Source: Bacillota bacterium (lineage in GTDB: Bacteria > Bacillota_A > Clostridia > Lachnospirales > Lachnospiraceae). From it: a DNA stretch of 30,236 nt. Location of the stretch: NCBI GenBank assembly GCA_023443925.1, contig JAEZSL010000205.1:1-30236 (forward strand), in the 5' to 3' direction. The position numbers and the translations under genes were made by a program. Every line of letters starts with the position of its first letter. Position 1 is the stretch's first letter. Below the pieces are notes generated by a model that saw only the letters and a list, made by a program, of their open reading frames with translations, made no database searches and was not told where the DNA came from. Below, one piece after another: positions 16,709 to 25,961 of this stretch.

Positions 16709-17024
16709 TGCACACTTTCTTTGTGCATATCAAGTTTGTTGTGCGCAAGCACAAACTTGCGGTTGAAAAATTTATTTTTCAACCTAACCTCTTTCCTGAA
16801 TATTTAATCTTCGATTAAATATTCGATAATCAGTAGTTGAAAAAACAGCTTTTCGTTTTTTCAACCTAACCTCTTTCCTGAATATTTAATCTTCGATTAA
16901 ATATTCGATAATCAGTAGTTGAAAAAACAGCTTTCGTTTTTTCAACCTAACCTCTTTCCTGAATATTTAATCTTCGATTAAATATTCGATAATCAGTAGT
17001 TGAAAAACAGCTTTTCGTTTTTTC
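16709..17024. repeat. Hairpin array with three 81-82-bp tandem repeats upstream of the RsmH-like gene
   Basis: Units begin at 16780, 16862 and 16943 and end at 17023. Each contains a perfect 12-bp stem with a 3-base loop (GAATATTTAATC/GATTAAATATTC; first copy 16798-16824) and a stem GTTGAAAAAAC/GTTTTTTCAAC. Further hairpins lie between the array and the gene: 16709-16727 (TGCACA stem), 16731-16759 (CAAGTTTG stem with GCAA loop) and 16761-16784 (10-bp stem). On the minus strand each unit also contains GGAAAGAGGTTAG, resembling the gene's own ribosome region. The remainder, 17025-17225, is AT-rich without a gene and carries one copy of the palindromic motif found at 26070-26290. Confidence 0.9.
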
Positions 17025-17118
17025 AACCTATTACCACCTTTATAAAATATCTATTTAATATAGAGTTCAACGCGTCAACAAAGCTGACGGGTAATGAAGC
17101 TACTACATACATACTATA

Positions 17119-17140
17119 TGATATCAAATGCATGTCATAA
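17119..17140. repeat. Solitary copy of the AAATGCATGTCATAA palindromic motif
   Basis: The 16 bases CAAATGCATGTCATAA (17125-17140), preceded by ATGATAT, are identical to a segment of the repeat unit at 26154-26169. This indicates a dispersed intergenic element. Confidence 0.6.
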
Positions 17141-17225
17141 TAGCAAACATAGAATAAATGAATCAGTAAGAAACCAACCCAGCCAACCCTTATTTAATAT
17201 ATAGGAAACCGTGATTAGTAAAATA

Positions 17226-17255
17226 TTGACTTGGTAAACATTTAAAATGTATAAT
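17226..17255 (+). promoter_or_regulatory. Promoter of the second regulator/kinase module
   Basis: TTGACT (17226-17231) and TATAAT (17250-17255) are spaced by 18 bases, a good vegetative promoter. Transcription should begin near 17262, leaving a leader of about 110 nt before the regulator start. Confidence 0.7.
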
Positions 17256-17371
17256 ATTACTATACATAATTCGATTGGTAAAATCACATGTTATCAGAAT
17301 TTAAAAAATACTAATTGCATGTACCTTAGCATGCTAAAATAGAAATTGAATTGACATAGGGAGAGAGTATT

Positions 17372-18046
17372 TTGAATACTATACTGCTGTTAGAAGACGA
17401 TGAAAATTTAAATAGAGGAATTTCCTTGAAGTTAAGTAAGGAAGGATATCGGGTATTATCAGCTTATTCACGGAGCGATGCGGAAAATCTTTGGAAAGCA
17501 GATAATATACAGATGGTAATATGTGATATTACATTACCAGATGGAAGTGGTCTTGAATTTGGGAAAATGGTCCGTAGTCAGAGTGAAATCTATTTAATCT
17601 ATTTGACGGCGTTAGATCAGGAGATCGATATCGTGAATGGATATGATACGGGAGCAGATGATTATATTACAAAACCTTTTTCGGTAAATATTCTGATGTC
17701 AAAAGTAAACGCATTAATGAGACGACTTGATAAGAAGGAATTATCAGTTATTATATCAGGTGAAATAGAAGTTTATATAAAAGATATGCTGGTAAAAAAG
17801 GCTGGGAATATGATTCTGTTAAGCAAGACTGAAATTCAGTTATTGGTGTATCTTCTTGAAAATGCAGGAAAGATTATATCAAAAGAGAGCATTATGGAAA
17901 AGATCTGGGGTATTGATGGGCTATTTATAGATGATAACACCGTTATAGTAAATATCAGCAGATTAAAAAATAAATTAGGTGCTGATTATATTTCCAATGT
18001 GAGAGGACTGGGCTATGTATGGACAGGAAAAGTTACCAAAAAGTAA
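17372..18046 (+). CDS. OmpR/PhoB-family response regulator (module 2)
   Basis: The 224-aa protein has a receiver domain with E8/D9-D10, phospho-acceptor D52 in CDITLPDGSG, T79 and K101, and an OmpR-type winged-helix effector domain ending RGLGYVW. It is clearly a paralogue of the module 1 regulator, sharing the LPDGSG and DDYITKPF signatures and the position of every key residue. The start codon is TTG at 17372, supported by AGGGAGAGAG upstream and by the standard N-terminus MNTILLLEDD. The kinase gene overlaps its 3' end by 28 bases. The likely targets are the downstream ABC genes, whose promoter region carries three phased TGTAA repeats. Confidence 0.93.
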   Translation: MNTILLLEDDENLNRGISLKLSKEGYRVLSAYSRSDAENLWKADNIQMVICDITLPDGSGLEFGKMVRSQSEIYLIYLTALDQEIDIVNGYDTGADDYITKPFSVNILMSKVNALMRRLDKKELSVIISGEIEVYIKDMLVKKAGNMILLSKTEIQLLVYLLENAGKIISKESIMEKIWGIDGLFIDDNTVIVNISRLKNKLGADYISNVRGLGYVWTGKVTKK

Positions 18047-19191
18047 TTAAACATATCCTGATAGGTTTCATCTTAGCTGGTACTTTAACAATTGGGACAG
18101 GCATTATGGTAAAAACAGAAAACAAGACCTATCAAACTCAGATGGATGAAATGATTGTAATGCACCCGGATCAGGAGCAGGAGTTAAAGGATATCTTTCA
18201 TTATTACTTAAAGGAAAGGAATATAATTTTTTTCCGTTTCTGTCTATTTCTTATAGTAATAGCAATACTATTATTTTCTTATGGTTACTGTATCCAACTA
18301 AAAAAAGCCAGGGAGGAAAAGTCCGAATTCTTAAGTAATTTAAAACAATTATACGATCAACTGGAGCAATATCGAAAGGGAAATTATCAAATAAGACCAT
18401 CCTTTATCACGAAGGAAAGTTATTTTGATCATGCAGAAGAGTGGATTAAGATGGTTGATTCACTTCGAGAATTAGTGCATTATTTTACAGCATTAAAAGA
18501 AAAAATGGACAGGGAAGAAAATAGTACGAAATCATTGATTACAGATATATCACATCAGCTTAAAACACCGCTTTCATCGCTTAGAATGAGCCATGAACTG
18601 GCGCAGGAAATGGAGTTAACACAGGAGGAGCGGCAGGAATTTTTATTAAAGGAAGAACAGGAAATAAATAAGCTGGAGGTTCTGCTGGCAGAATTGGTGA
18701 ATTTGTCCAGATTGGAAAACAATATGATTCAGATAAAACCGGAATTGTCCGGTATAAAAAAGACTTTAACGGAAGCTGTAAATCAAGTATTTATGAAAGC
18801 GTTCAACAAGGACATAAAATTGCAGGTTGATTTACAGGAGGATGTTACGGTTTATCATGATTCCAAATGGACGGTGGAGGCGATTTCCAATGTGCTGGAT
18901 AATGCAATTAAATATTCAAATCCTGGATCCTTGGTATCGGTTTGTGTACATAAATTGACCAGCGTACTATTAATTGAAATAGAGGATGAAGGTATTGGTA
19001 TCCCGGCAGAGGAATTACATAAAATCTACCAGCGGTTTTACCGGGGTGTACAAGCGGGGAAGCAGGTAAAAGAAGGTGCGGGAATCGGACTGTATTTATC
19101 CAGGAGAATATTAGAAGAACAAGGTGGTACAATCGTTGCAAAAAGAAAGCAGAAGAAGGGAACTATCTTTCAGATTACATTGCCAATATAA
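18019..19191 (+). CDS. Membrane sensor histidine kinase with short extracytoplasmic loop (module 2)
   Basis: The 390-aa kinase has two membrane segments (~9-31 and ~69-91) with only about 38 residues between them. This approaches the intramembrane-sensing kinases that detect signals through a partner ABC permease. A coiled linker leads to HisKA with the phospho-acceptor H179 in TDISHQLKTPL. The HATPase domain has NVLDNAIKYS (~291-300), EDEGIGIP (~322-329) and GAGIGLYLSRR (~353-363). The start at 18019 lies inside the regulator gene and is kept because a later start would remove the first membrane segment. It is presumed to phosphorylate the module 2 regulator; the signal is unknown. Confidence 0.92.
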   Translation: MDRKSYQKVIKHILIGFILAGTLTIGTGIMVKTENKTYQTQMDEMIVMHPDQEQELKDIFHYYLKERNIIFFRFCLFLIVIAILLFSYGYCIQLKKAREEKSEFLSNLKQLYDQLEQYRKGNYQIRPSFITKESYFDHAEEWIKMVDSLRELVHYFTALKEKMDREENSTKSLITDISHQLKTPLSSLRMSHELAQEMELTQEERQEFLLKEEQEINKLEVLLAELVNLSRLENNMIQIKPELSGIKKTLTEAVNQVFMKAFNKDIKLQVDLQEDVTVYHDSKWTVEAISNVLDNAIKYSNPGSLVSVCVHKLTSVLLIEIEDEGIGIPAEELHKIYQRFYRGVQAGKQVKEGAGIGLYLSRRILEEQGGTIVAKRKQKKGTIFQITLPI

Positions 19192-19249
19192 ACCCTTACA
19201 AAACTGTAACCGTTTTTGTAAGGGTTTTGTAATACTATCCTGCTATGAT
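19192..19249 (+). promoter_or_regulatory. Hairpin and phased TGTAA repeats before the module 2 ABC genes
   Basis: ACCCTTACAAAA (19192-19203) pairs with TTTTGTAAGGGT (19214-19225) with a TTT tail, a possible terminator or attenuator right after the kinase stop. TGTAA occurs at 19205, 19217 and 19228, spaced 12 and 11 bases. This is one helical turn, as expected for a direct-repeat OmpR-family binding site. TATGAT (19244-19249) would serve as the -10 with the regulator covering a missing -35. Confidence 0.55.
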
Positions 19250-19299
19250 ATTGATATAGGTGGAAGACAAATAGTGCAATTAGTTGGAGGGGTAGCGGG

Positions 19300-19974
19300 A
19301 TGAATACAATATTAAGAGTAGAAAATTTGGTGAAATATTATCAAACCGGAGAAACTCTTGTAAAGGCAGTAGATCATATAGAGCTGGAGGTTAAGCGGGG
19401 AACCTTCACAGCTATTGTTGGGCGGTCGGGATCTGGAAAGTCAACATTACTCCACTTAATAGGTGGATTGGATCGTCCGGATTACGGAAAGGTTTTCATT
19501 GAAGAGCAAGATATTTTTTCTCTGAAAGGGGACCATCTTGCAAAGTTTCGCAGAAAAAAAATCGGATTCATTTTTCAGGATTATAATTTAATTCCATCGT
19601 TGACGGTATGGGAAAATGTAGTAATGCCACTAGGATTGGACGGCAGAACAGTCAATGAAAAGGAAGTACATAATATTCTGGAATTGATTGGAGTAGCAGA
19701 TAAAAAGGACGAAAAACCAAATACTCTGTCAGGAGGGCAAAAACAGAGAACTGCTATTGCCAGAGCCCTTGTTTCAACACCAGCAATTATTCTGGCAGAT
19801 GAGCCTACCGGAAATCTTGACTCGCAAACCGAATTAGAGGTTATGAATCTGCTGAAAAAATGTGTAAGAGAATATGGTCAGACACTAGTTATGATTACGC
19901 ATGATCAAACCATTGCTCAAATGGCAGATGTGGTTATTCTGGTAGAAGATGGCAGGGTGGTGAGCTGTTCATGA
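19300..19974 (+). CDS. MacB/LolD-type ABC transporter ATPase (module 2)
   Basis: The 224-aa ATPase has Walker A GRSGSGKST (41-49), Q-loop FQDYNL, signature LSGGQKQR (143-150), Walker [10 protein letters not shown] (163-171) and the switch H201. Its N-terminus (LVKYYQTGETLVKAVD) is typical of ATPases paired with peptide-antibiotic-type FtsX pumps. A ribosome site (GGAGGGG) precedes the ATG. The 108-base gap after the kinase gene contains a candidate regulated promoter, so this gene and the permease may be induced separately from the regulator and kinase. The stop overlaps the permease start by 4 bases. It works at the inner face of the membrane. Confidence 0.94.
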   Translation: MNTILRVENLVKYYQTGETLVKAVDHIELEVKRGTFTAIVGRSGSGKSTLLHLIGGLDRPDYGKVFIEEQDIFSLKGDHLAKFRRKKIGFIFQDYNLIPSLTVWENVVMPLGLDGRTVNEKEVHNILELIGVADKKDEKPNTLSGGQKQRTAIARALVSTPAIILADEPTGNLDSQTELEVMNLLKKCVREYGQTLVMITHDQTIAQMADVVILVEDGRVVSCS

Positions 19975-22451
19975 AGATGACAACAAGAATTGCTTATGAA
20001 AATATGAAATACCACAAAAGTAAAAATATATTAATCGGTATTGCAATTTTTTTGACCACGCTTTTACTTTTTTTAGTTCCTGCGATTGGTGCGAATATAA
20101 TTGATGGGCAGGTTGCTGTAATTAATGAAAGCTATCCCACGTGGCATGCTTTGCTACGTAATGTTGATAAAGAAACGGTTAAGAAATTATCTGCATACCA
20201 TGGGATTGCAGTATATGGTCTGCGAAGCGATGCCGGTTATATGGTTTGTGAAAATGCCACTATTTCAATGATGTATATGGATAAAGAAGGCTATTCCTTA
20301 AACCGTATAAAACTATCAGAAGGGAAATTACCGGAAAAAATCAATGAAATTGTGGTTTCAGCAAGTGTTTTAGATGAAATAGGTCAAAAAGGAAAAAAAT
20401 TAGGAGATACGATAACAATACCATATCAGATTTTTCGTAATGGAGGTCTTGATTATACAGAAAAAGGAGATTTTGTTATATCAGGATTTGTTGAAGATAA
20501 TAATAGCAATATAGAAAATAATGTATATTCTACCTTTGTTTCAAAGGAATTTATAGAAAACGAAGTACCTAGTGATCAAATTTACTATCGCTTTTTATTT
20601 CAGGTAAAAGGGAAAAGAAACACAATAACAGAGGATGTAAAACATAGTATCATAAATATTGCAAATCAGTTTTCAATTCCGGAAAGAAACATTCGTATCA
20701 ATGAAGAATATCTGATGGCAAATTATGTAGATCCCGTTATATTGCCGGTGATACTTGGAATCATGCTCATTATTATTACGGCAGGTATCATAACCATATA
20801 CAGTATTTATTATGTTGGAATGACAGAAAGAATACATGAGTTCGGAAAACTCAAAGCAATTGGCGCGACAAAAATTCAAATTAAGCAGATTGTCTTAAAA
20901 GAAGGATTGGTTACCGCAATGTTTGCAATTCCAGTCGGGCTTATTGTTGGAAGTATCTTGTCAAAAGCTGCATTTTTAGGATTCTTATCGTTTTTCGGCA
21001 CTAATAATTCAATGATTATTACTATGAAGGAGTTATTAAATAATAACCGATTTCCACTTTATCACGGGTGGATTTATCTGCATGCAATCCTGGTTGCCAT
21101 ATTTACAGTCTGTTTATCACTTTTAAGACCGATGAAAATTGCAGCTAATATATCTGAAATGGAAGCGATACGATATCAGCCGGATGGAACAGGACATAAA
21201 ATTAGTAAGAGAAAAGCTATAAAGAAAAGAAATAGCTTTACCAATATAACAATTCCTAAATTATCCTTTATTTATCTGTATGGGAAAAAGAAGAATAGCT
21301 TGGTTACAATCATATCCATGGGAATTACCGGAGTTTTTTTCATGGTGGTCGCAACTGTATTAACTTGTGCCAATCCAAGAGAAAGTGCGAATAACTCTGT
21401 ATTTGGCCAATACGAAATTAGTATAAATGTTGAAACCGGAAATAAAGAGCATCCGGAAAGGGAATGGGACCGTGTGATTCAAAAGAATCCTCTTAACGAT
21501 GAATTAAAAGAAAAGATTATAGCCATTGATGGAATCAAATCAGTATCAAGCTTTAGCTCAGTATATGTTTCAGCGGACGTTTTTGGGGATGAAATAAATG
21601 GTATCTGCGGAGTGCCAGAGGAATATTCGGATATAGTAGAGAAAGGAATCATTGAAGGAAAAGCAACCTATGAAGAATTGAAAACTGGGGATAAGGTAAT
21701 TGTAGATAAAAATCTCTTGCACTGGTATCCGGATCTTAAAATTGGAGACACTTTAACTCTTAAGGTAAAGGATGGCAGTGAAAATAAACAAAGAAGAGTT
21801 GAAATAATTGCAATCGGAGATTATTCCATCGGATTTACAAATTACAATTATCTGCTCATGGCAGATGAGGAAGTTAAAAAGTTAAGTAATTATAATGTCA
21901 ATGAAGTTTATCACATTTTTGCAGACCAGGATTATAACAAGTATGTAGAAAAGGAGTTAAATAACTTAATAACAAGCACAGATCAAATAAAATTACAAAC
22001 CTGGCAAGAACGTTATACTGAATGGAAATCAGCACTAGCCGTGACAAGTGGAGCCTGTTATGCATTCCTGGGAGTTCTTGGGATGATATGCGTGATGAAT
22101 ATGGTAAATACCATGATAAATAGTATTCATTTAAGAAAAAAAGAAATTGGTACGCTGCAGGCAATTGGTATGACAGAGCAGCAGCTGGTAATTATGCTGC
22201 TGCAAGAAGGACTATTCTATATAATTGGGACGGTGCTCCTTTCAGTAGGATTAGGAAGTCTGCTAGGTTATCCGGTGTTTTTATGGGCGAAACACAATGG
22301 TATGTTTAATATCAGCAATTATCATCACCCGATCCTGGCGGCGGTTACTATATCTGTGGTCTTGATGTTAATTCAGATGGGATTAGCGATTATCCTGGGA
22401 CGATCGGTAAGAAAGGAAACAATTATCGAAAGAATACGGTTTAATGAATAA
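19971..22451 (+). CDS. FtsX-domain ABC transporter permease (module 2)
   Basis: The 826-aa permease repeats the eight-segment plan of the module 1 protein. One segment (~20-42) and a first extracytoplasmic domain are followed by three segments after ~residue 255. Then come a fifth segment (KKNSLVTIISMGITGVFF), a second extracytoplasmic domain and three C-terminal segments. The coupling stretches EFGKLKAIGAT and EIGTLQAIGMT follow the second segment of each half. It probably removes a membrane-active compound and may also act as the sensory partner of the short-loop kinase; both are inferences from family and context. The start overlaps the ATPase stop. A stem with a weak T-tail follows at 22480. 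Confidence 0.9.
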   Translation: MKMTTRIAYENMKYHKSKNILIGIAIFLTTLLLFLVPAIGANIIDGQVAVINESYPTWHALLRNVDKETVKKLSAYHGIAVYGLRSDAGYMVCENATISMMYMDKEGYSLNRIKLSEGKLPEKINEIVVSASVLDEIGQKGKKLGDTITIPYQIFRNGGLDYTEKGDFVISGFVEDNNSNIENNVYSTFVSKEFIENEVPSDQIYYRFLFQVKGKRNTITEDVKHSIINIANQFSIPERNIRINEEYLMANYVDPVILPVILGIMLIIITAGIITIYSIYYVGMTERIHEFGKLKAIGATKIQIKQIVLKEGLVTAMFAIPVGLIVGSILSKAAFLGFLSFFGTNNSMIITMKELLNNNRFPLYHGWIYLHAILVAIFTVCLSLLRPMKIAANISEMEAIRYQPDGTGHKISKRKAIKKRNSFTNITIPKLSFIYLYGKKKNSLVTIISMGITGVFFMVVATVLTCANPRESANNSVFGQYEISINVETGNKEHPEREWDRVIQKNPLNDELKEKIIAIDGIKSVSSFSSVYVSADVFGDEINGICGVPEEYSDIVEKGIIEGKATYEELKTGDKVIVDKNLLHWYPDLKIGDTLTLKVKDGSENKQRRVEIIAIGDYSIGFTNYNYLLMADEEVKKLSNYNVNEVYHIFADQDYNKYVEKELNNLITSTDQIKLQTWQERYTEWKSALAVTSGACYAFLGVLGMICVMNMVNTMINSIHLRKKEIGTLQAIGMTEQQLVIMLLQEGLFYIIGTVLLSVGLGSLLGYPVFLWAKHNGMFNISNYHHPILAAVTISVVLMLIQMGLAIILGRSVRKETIIERIRFNE

Positions 22452-22479
22452 TTTATATAGGAAATAATAAAAGGTAGAA

Positions 22480-22530
22480 AAAGGGTAAGCCTAACGGAAA
22501 TGATATTAATTTCTAAAAGGTTTACCCTTT
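22480..22530 (+). terminator. Probable terminator after the module 2 permease
   Basis: AAAGGGTAAGCCT (22480-22492) pairs with AGGTTTACCCTTT (22518-22530) as a 13-bp stem with one G-U pair and a 25-base loop. The T-tail is short (TTTATT). The rest of the gap to 22697 shows only an extended -10-like TGTTATGAT (22660-22668) without a good -35. Confidence 0.65.
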
Positions 22531-22697
22531 ATTAATTATAGATTTATCAAAGTCAGCCGTTTATTTAGACCCAAGTCAACCATTTTTATTGCATTAAGTG
22601 ATATGCTCATGTAAAATGGGTAATGCGTCATGTAACTTACAAAAAGGAATTGTTATTTTTGTTATGATACATTTATGAATTGAATGAGAGGCAATAC

Positions 22698-24149
22698 ATG
22701 GTTAGAGAAAGTTTTCATCATTATATAATGAGTGAGGATATCGTAAAGGCACTGAATGGCCTGGAGTATAAAATACCTACAAAAGTGCAGGCCAGAGTCA
22801 TTCCGTTGGTTCTTAAGAAAAAGGATCTTTTTGTCAAGGCACAGACGGGCAGCGGCAAGACTGCAGCATATGCAATTCCAATTTGTGAATTAGTGGAATG
22901 GCTTGAAAACAAACCGCAAGCCCTAATATTGACTCCCACAAGGGAACTTGCCGTACAGGTAAAAGAGGATTTCATTAATATAGGCAGATTTAAACGGATA
23001 AAAGCAGCAGCAATATATGGAGGGCACCCATTTTCTATAGAGAAAGCGGAGTTGAAACAGAAAACACATGTAGTTGCGGGCACGCCGGGACGTGTTATGG
23101 ATCACATAAAGAAAGGCACGCTTAACTTAAGCAAGATAAACTATTTAGTACTTGATGAAGCAGATCGAATGCTGGATATGGGATTTATAGAGCAGGTTGA
23201 AGCAATTATGAAAGAACTGCCGAAAGAACGGATGACCATGCTGTTTTCTGCTACCATGTCCGAAGAAGTAGAAAATATCTCATCAAATCATATGAGAGAA
23301 CCGGTCAATATAGATGTCAGTGAGGCTGGTATCACGACGGCGGATATTAATCATTTTCTTTATACTACCTATGAAGAAGATAAATTTGGACTGCTTACCG
23401 ATGTTATGATGATGGAAAAACCGGATAGCTGTATCATCTTTTGTAGTACCAAGGAGCGGGTGGACATGGTTTGTAGCCGGCTGAAGGATTTCGGTTATCC
23501 CTGCTTTAAAATGCATGGCGGCATGGAACAGGATCACCGGTTATCTGCAATGAAACGATTTAAAAGAGGAGAGTACCGCTATTTAATTGCAACAGATGTA
23601 GCGGCAAGGGGCATAGATGTAGAGAATATTTCCCTGATTATTAACTATGATATTCCCATAGATGTGGAAAACTATGTTCATCGAACAGGAAGAACGGGAC
23701 GTGCGGGACAAAAAGGGAAAGCCATCTCCTTTGTGGTTCCGGCTCAAACCAGATATTTGCAGAGCATCGAAAAGCTGATTGGGTTTCAAATTGAGGAACT
23801 GGTGAAACCTACGAAAGAGGAAGTATCCCTTCAGAAGCCTTCCTTTGATGAAAAAATGAATATGGCTCCTCCGCTTAAAATAATGAAAAGCGATCAGCTA
23901 AATGAGGAGATAATGAAACTGCGTTTCAATGGCGGGAAGAAAAAGAAGCTCAGAGCAACTAATTTTGTTGGTGTCATATCGAATCTGAAAGGTGTAAAGG
24001 CAGAGGATATCGGAATAATAGCCATACAAGATACCCTCACTTATGTGGAAATTCTAAACGGTAAAGGCCAATTAGTACTGGATGCCATGAAGAATACAAA
24101 GATTGGTGGTAAGTTATTAAAAGTAACAAAAGCAGTAGATAAAATTTAA
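22698..24149 (+). CDS. dbpA: DbpA-like DEAD-box RNA helicase
   Basis: The 483-aa ATP-dependent RNA helicase shows the full motif set: Q-motif (PTKVQ, ~Q31), AQTGSGKT (48-55), [20 protein letters not shown] (153-156), SAT (184-186), and domain 2 motifs [14 protein letters not shown] and [10 protein letters not shown]. The last ~75 residues ([24 protein letters not shown] onward, in short: [10 protein letters not shown] then NFVGVI) form the RRM-like DbpA RNA-binding domain. In DbpA and Bacillus YxiN this domain docks on hairpin 92 of 23S rRNA, so a role in large-subunit assembly is likely. An in-frame TTG at 22680 exists, but GAGAGG seven bases before the ATG at 22698 decides the start. A second helicase gene follows 163 bases later. 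Confidence 0.92.
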   Translation: MVRESFHHYIMSEDIVKALNGLEYKIPTKVQARVIPLVLKKKDLFVKAQTGSGKTAAYAIPICELVEWLENKPQALILTPTRELAVQVKEDFINIGRFKRIKAAAIYGGHPFSIEKAELKQKTHVVAGTPGRVMDHIKKGTLNLSKINYLVLDEADRMLDMGFIEQVEAIMKELPKERMTMLFSATMSEEVENISSNHMREPVNIDVSEAGITTADINHFLYTTYEEDKFGLLTDVMMMEKPDSCIIFCSTKERVDMVCSRLKDFGYPCFKMHGGMEQDHRLSAMKRFKRGEYRYLIATDVAARGIDVENISLIINYDIPIDVENYVHRTGRTGRAGQKGKAISFVVPAQTRYLQSIEKLIGFQIEELVKPTKEEVSLQKPSFDEKMNMAPPLKIMKSDQLNEEIMKLRFNGGKKKKLRATNFVGVISNLKGVKAEDIGIIAIQDTLTYVEILNGKGQLVLDAMKNTKIGGKLLKVTKAVDKI

Positions 24150-24312
24150 ATAAGTGGTAAAATGAGTATTATGATTATTATATATAGTTTGGTATTATGT
24201 AGAGTTGTATAAACGTAAACTTAAAGAATGTGCAGACCGATATATACTAAACTTTTTGAAGAGTCTGGTAATTAGACATAGGAATAAATAACATAGAGAC
24301 CAAGGAGCAAAT

Positions 24313-25851
24313 ATGCAATTTAAAGAATTAAATATAATGCAGCCTATTTTAAAGGCATTAGAGAAAGAAAATTATGAAGTTCCAACACCAATACAGGAAA
24401 AAGCAATTCCGTGTATTTTAAGCGGAAGGGATTTAATTGGCTGTGCCCAGACCGGAACCGGAAAAACAGCAGCCTTTGCCATACCAACGCTGCAACTGCT
24501 AAGTGAAGATAAAACCATGGGTACACCGCAGCGAAAAATAAAGGCTTTAATTGTAACACCTACCAGAGAACTTGCCCTTCAGATTTTTGAAAGCTTTAAT
24601 ACCTATGGTAAGTATACAAAATTACGTGCTTGTGTAATTTTTGGAGGTGTATCACAAAAACCCCAGGAGGAAGATTTACAAAAAGGTGTGGATATACTTG
24701 TTGCAACACCCGGCAGATTGAATGATTTACTAAATCAAAAACGGATTGATTTAAAGTCTGTAAAAATATTTATTCTGGATGAAGCTGACCGTATGCTGGA
24801 CATGGGATTTATTGATGATGTCAAAAAAATAATAGCGAAGACACCGGTTAACAAGCAAACCTTGCTTTTTTCTGCTACCATGCCAACAGATGTCGCAAAG
24901 CTGGCAAATAGTATGCTCAAGAATCCTGCGAAAATAGAAATTACACCGGTATCCTCAACCGTTGAAACCATAGAACAATATGTATACTATGTAGATAAAA
25001 ATAATAAGAAGAATCTGCTGGTACATCTGCTGAAAAACGAAACCATAGTCTCGGCGCTGGTATTTACCCGTACCAAGCATGGGGCCGATCGAATTGTCCG
25101 TCAATTGGCAAAGGATAATGTGACAGCCCAGGCAATACATGGTGATAAATCCCAGGGAGCCCGTCAAAGTGCTTTAAATAATTTTAAAAATAAAAAGTTA
25201 CGAATATTAATTGCAACGGATATCGCGGCAAGAGGAATTGACATCGATGAATTATCCCACGTAATTAATTATGATCTGCCAGATGTTCCTGAAACATATG
25301 TACATCGTATCGGACGGACCGGCCGGGCCGGCCTTGGTGGGGTGGCAATTTCATTCTGTGATTTTGATGAGAAAGAACAGCTGGAGGATATACAAAAACT
25401 GACCAGGAAACGGTTAACAGAGGTGCAAGAACATCCGTATCCATTGGTAAACAATTTTCCGGCACCAAAAACCACACAGCCAAGGAGAGATGGGACACGC
25501 GCAGATACAACAAAGCGTAATACTCCTCAGAAAACATTACGTAAATCCGCCGGGGCTCCGGAGAAGACCTTGGCACAAATAAGCTCCGGACAAACGGTTT
25601 CGAGACAAACAAATTCGAAGCAAACAAATTCGAAGCAAACGAATTCGAAGCAAACAAATTTCAAGCAATCAAATTCGAAACAAACAAATTCAAATCAGAC
25701 AAATTCGAAACAAACAGGAACCTCACCTGATAAAAAGTATCGTATGACTGCAGATGGTACCTTGAAAGAGAAGAGGAGCTTTTCGAAATTTTCTAAGAAG
25801 GATAGAAAAGAGAATGATAATTATAAAAAGAAAAATTATAAAAACCAATAG
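24313..25851 (+). CDS. RhlE/CshA-type DEAD-box RNA helicase with QTNSK-repeat tail
   Basis: The 512-aa helicase has a core of about 370 residues with Q-motif (PTPIQ), AQTGTGKT (~45-52), [41 protein letters not shown] and HRIGRTGRAG. The ~140-residue tail is basic and disordered. It includes eight tandem pentapeptides of the QTNSK type (residues 427-466) and a terminal lysine-rich segment, and probably binds RNA non-specifically. Likely roles are ribosome assembly, mRNA decay and cold adaptation, as for related helicases. AAGGAG precedes the ATG. The 163-base gap after the DbpA-like gene has no terminator, so read-through transcription is possible. Confidence 0.92.
   Translation: MQFKELNIMQPILKALEKENYEVPTPIQEKAIPCILSGRDLIGCAQTGTGKTAAFAIPTLQLLSEDKTMGTPQRKIKALIVTPTRELALQIFESFNTYGKYTKLRACVIFGGVSQKPQEEDLQKGVDILVATPGRLNDLLNQKRIDLKSVKIFILDEADRMLDMGFIDDVKKIIAKTPVNKQTLLFSATMPTDVAKLANSMLKNPAKIEITPVSSTVETIEQYVYYVDKNNKKNLLVHLLKNETIVSALVFTRTKHGADRIVRQLAKDNVTAQAIHGDKSQGARQSALNNFKNKKLRILIATDIAARGIDIDELSHVINYDLPDVPETYVHRIGRTGRAGLGGVAISFCDFDEKEQLEDIQKLTRKRLTEVQEHPYPLVNNFPAPKTTQPRRDGTRADTTKRNTPQKTLRKSAGAPEKTLAQISSGQTVSRQTNSKQTNSKQTNSKQTNFKQSNSKQTNSNQTNSKQTGTSPDKKYRMTADGTLKEKRSFSKFSKKDRKENDNYKKKNYKNQ
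25591..25710 (+). repeat. Eight in-frame 15-bp repeats encoding QTNSK
   Basis: The unit CAAACAAATTCGAAG repeats every 15 bases from 25591 inside the helicase gene, with point variants in the first and last copies and a partial ninth copy at 25711. The period is a multiple of three, so copy-number change would alter tail length without a frameshift. Confidence 0.92.
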
Positions 25852-25926
25852 AATCCTTTGTTTAGCAATACAATTGTAATGTCATTTTTTAGATAGGTTA
25901 TGAAAGATAAGATAGATATGTTATAT

Positions 25927-25961
25927 AAAAAAGCTTCTTCGCCAATCGAAGAAGCTTTTTT
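25927..25961. terminator. Strong bidirectional terminator after the helicase gene
   Basis: A perfect 15-bp stem runs from 25927-25941 (AAAAAAGCTTCTTCG) to 25947-25961, with a 5-base loop CCAAT and A/T tracts on both sides. It ends helicase transcription and could stop opposing transcription from the GntR side. A second small palindrome, TACGGT-AC-ACCGTA, lies at 25964-25977. Confidence 0.92.

Noticed and set aside
16780..17023. CRISPR array from regularly spaced repeats
   Set aside because: The 81-82-bp units are contiguous and nearly identical over their whole length, with no unique spacers and no cas genes nearby.
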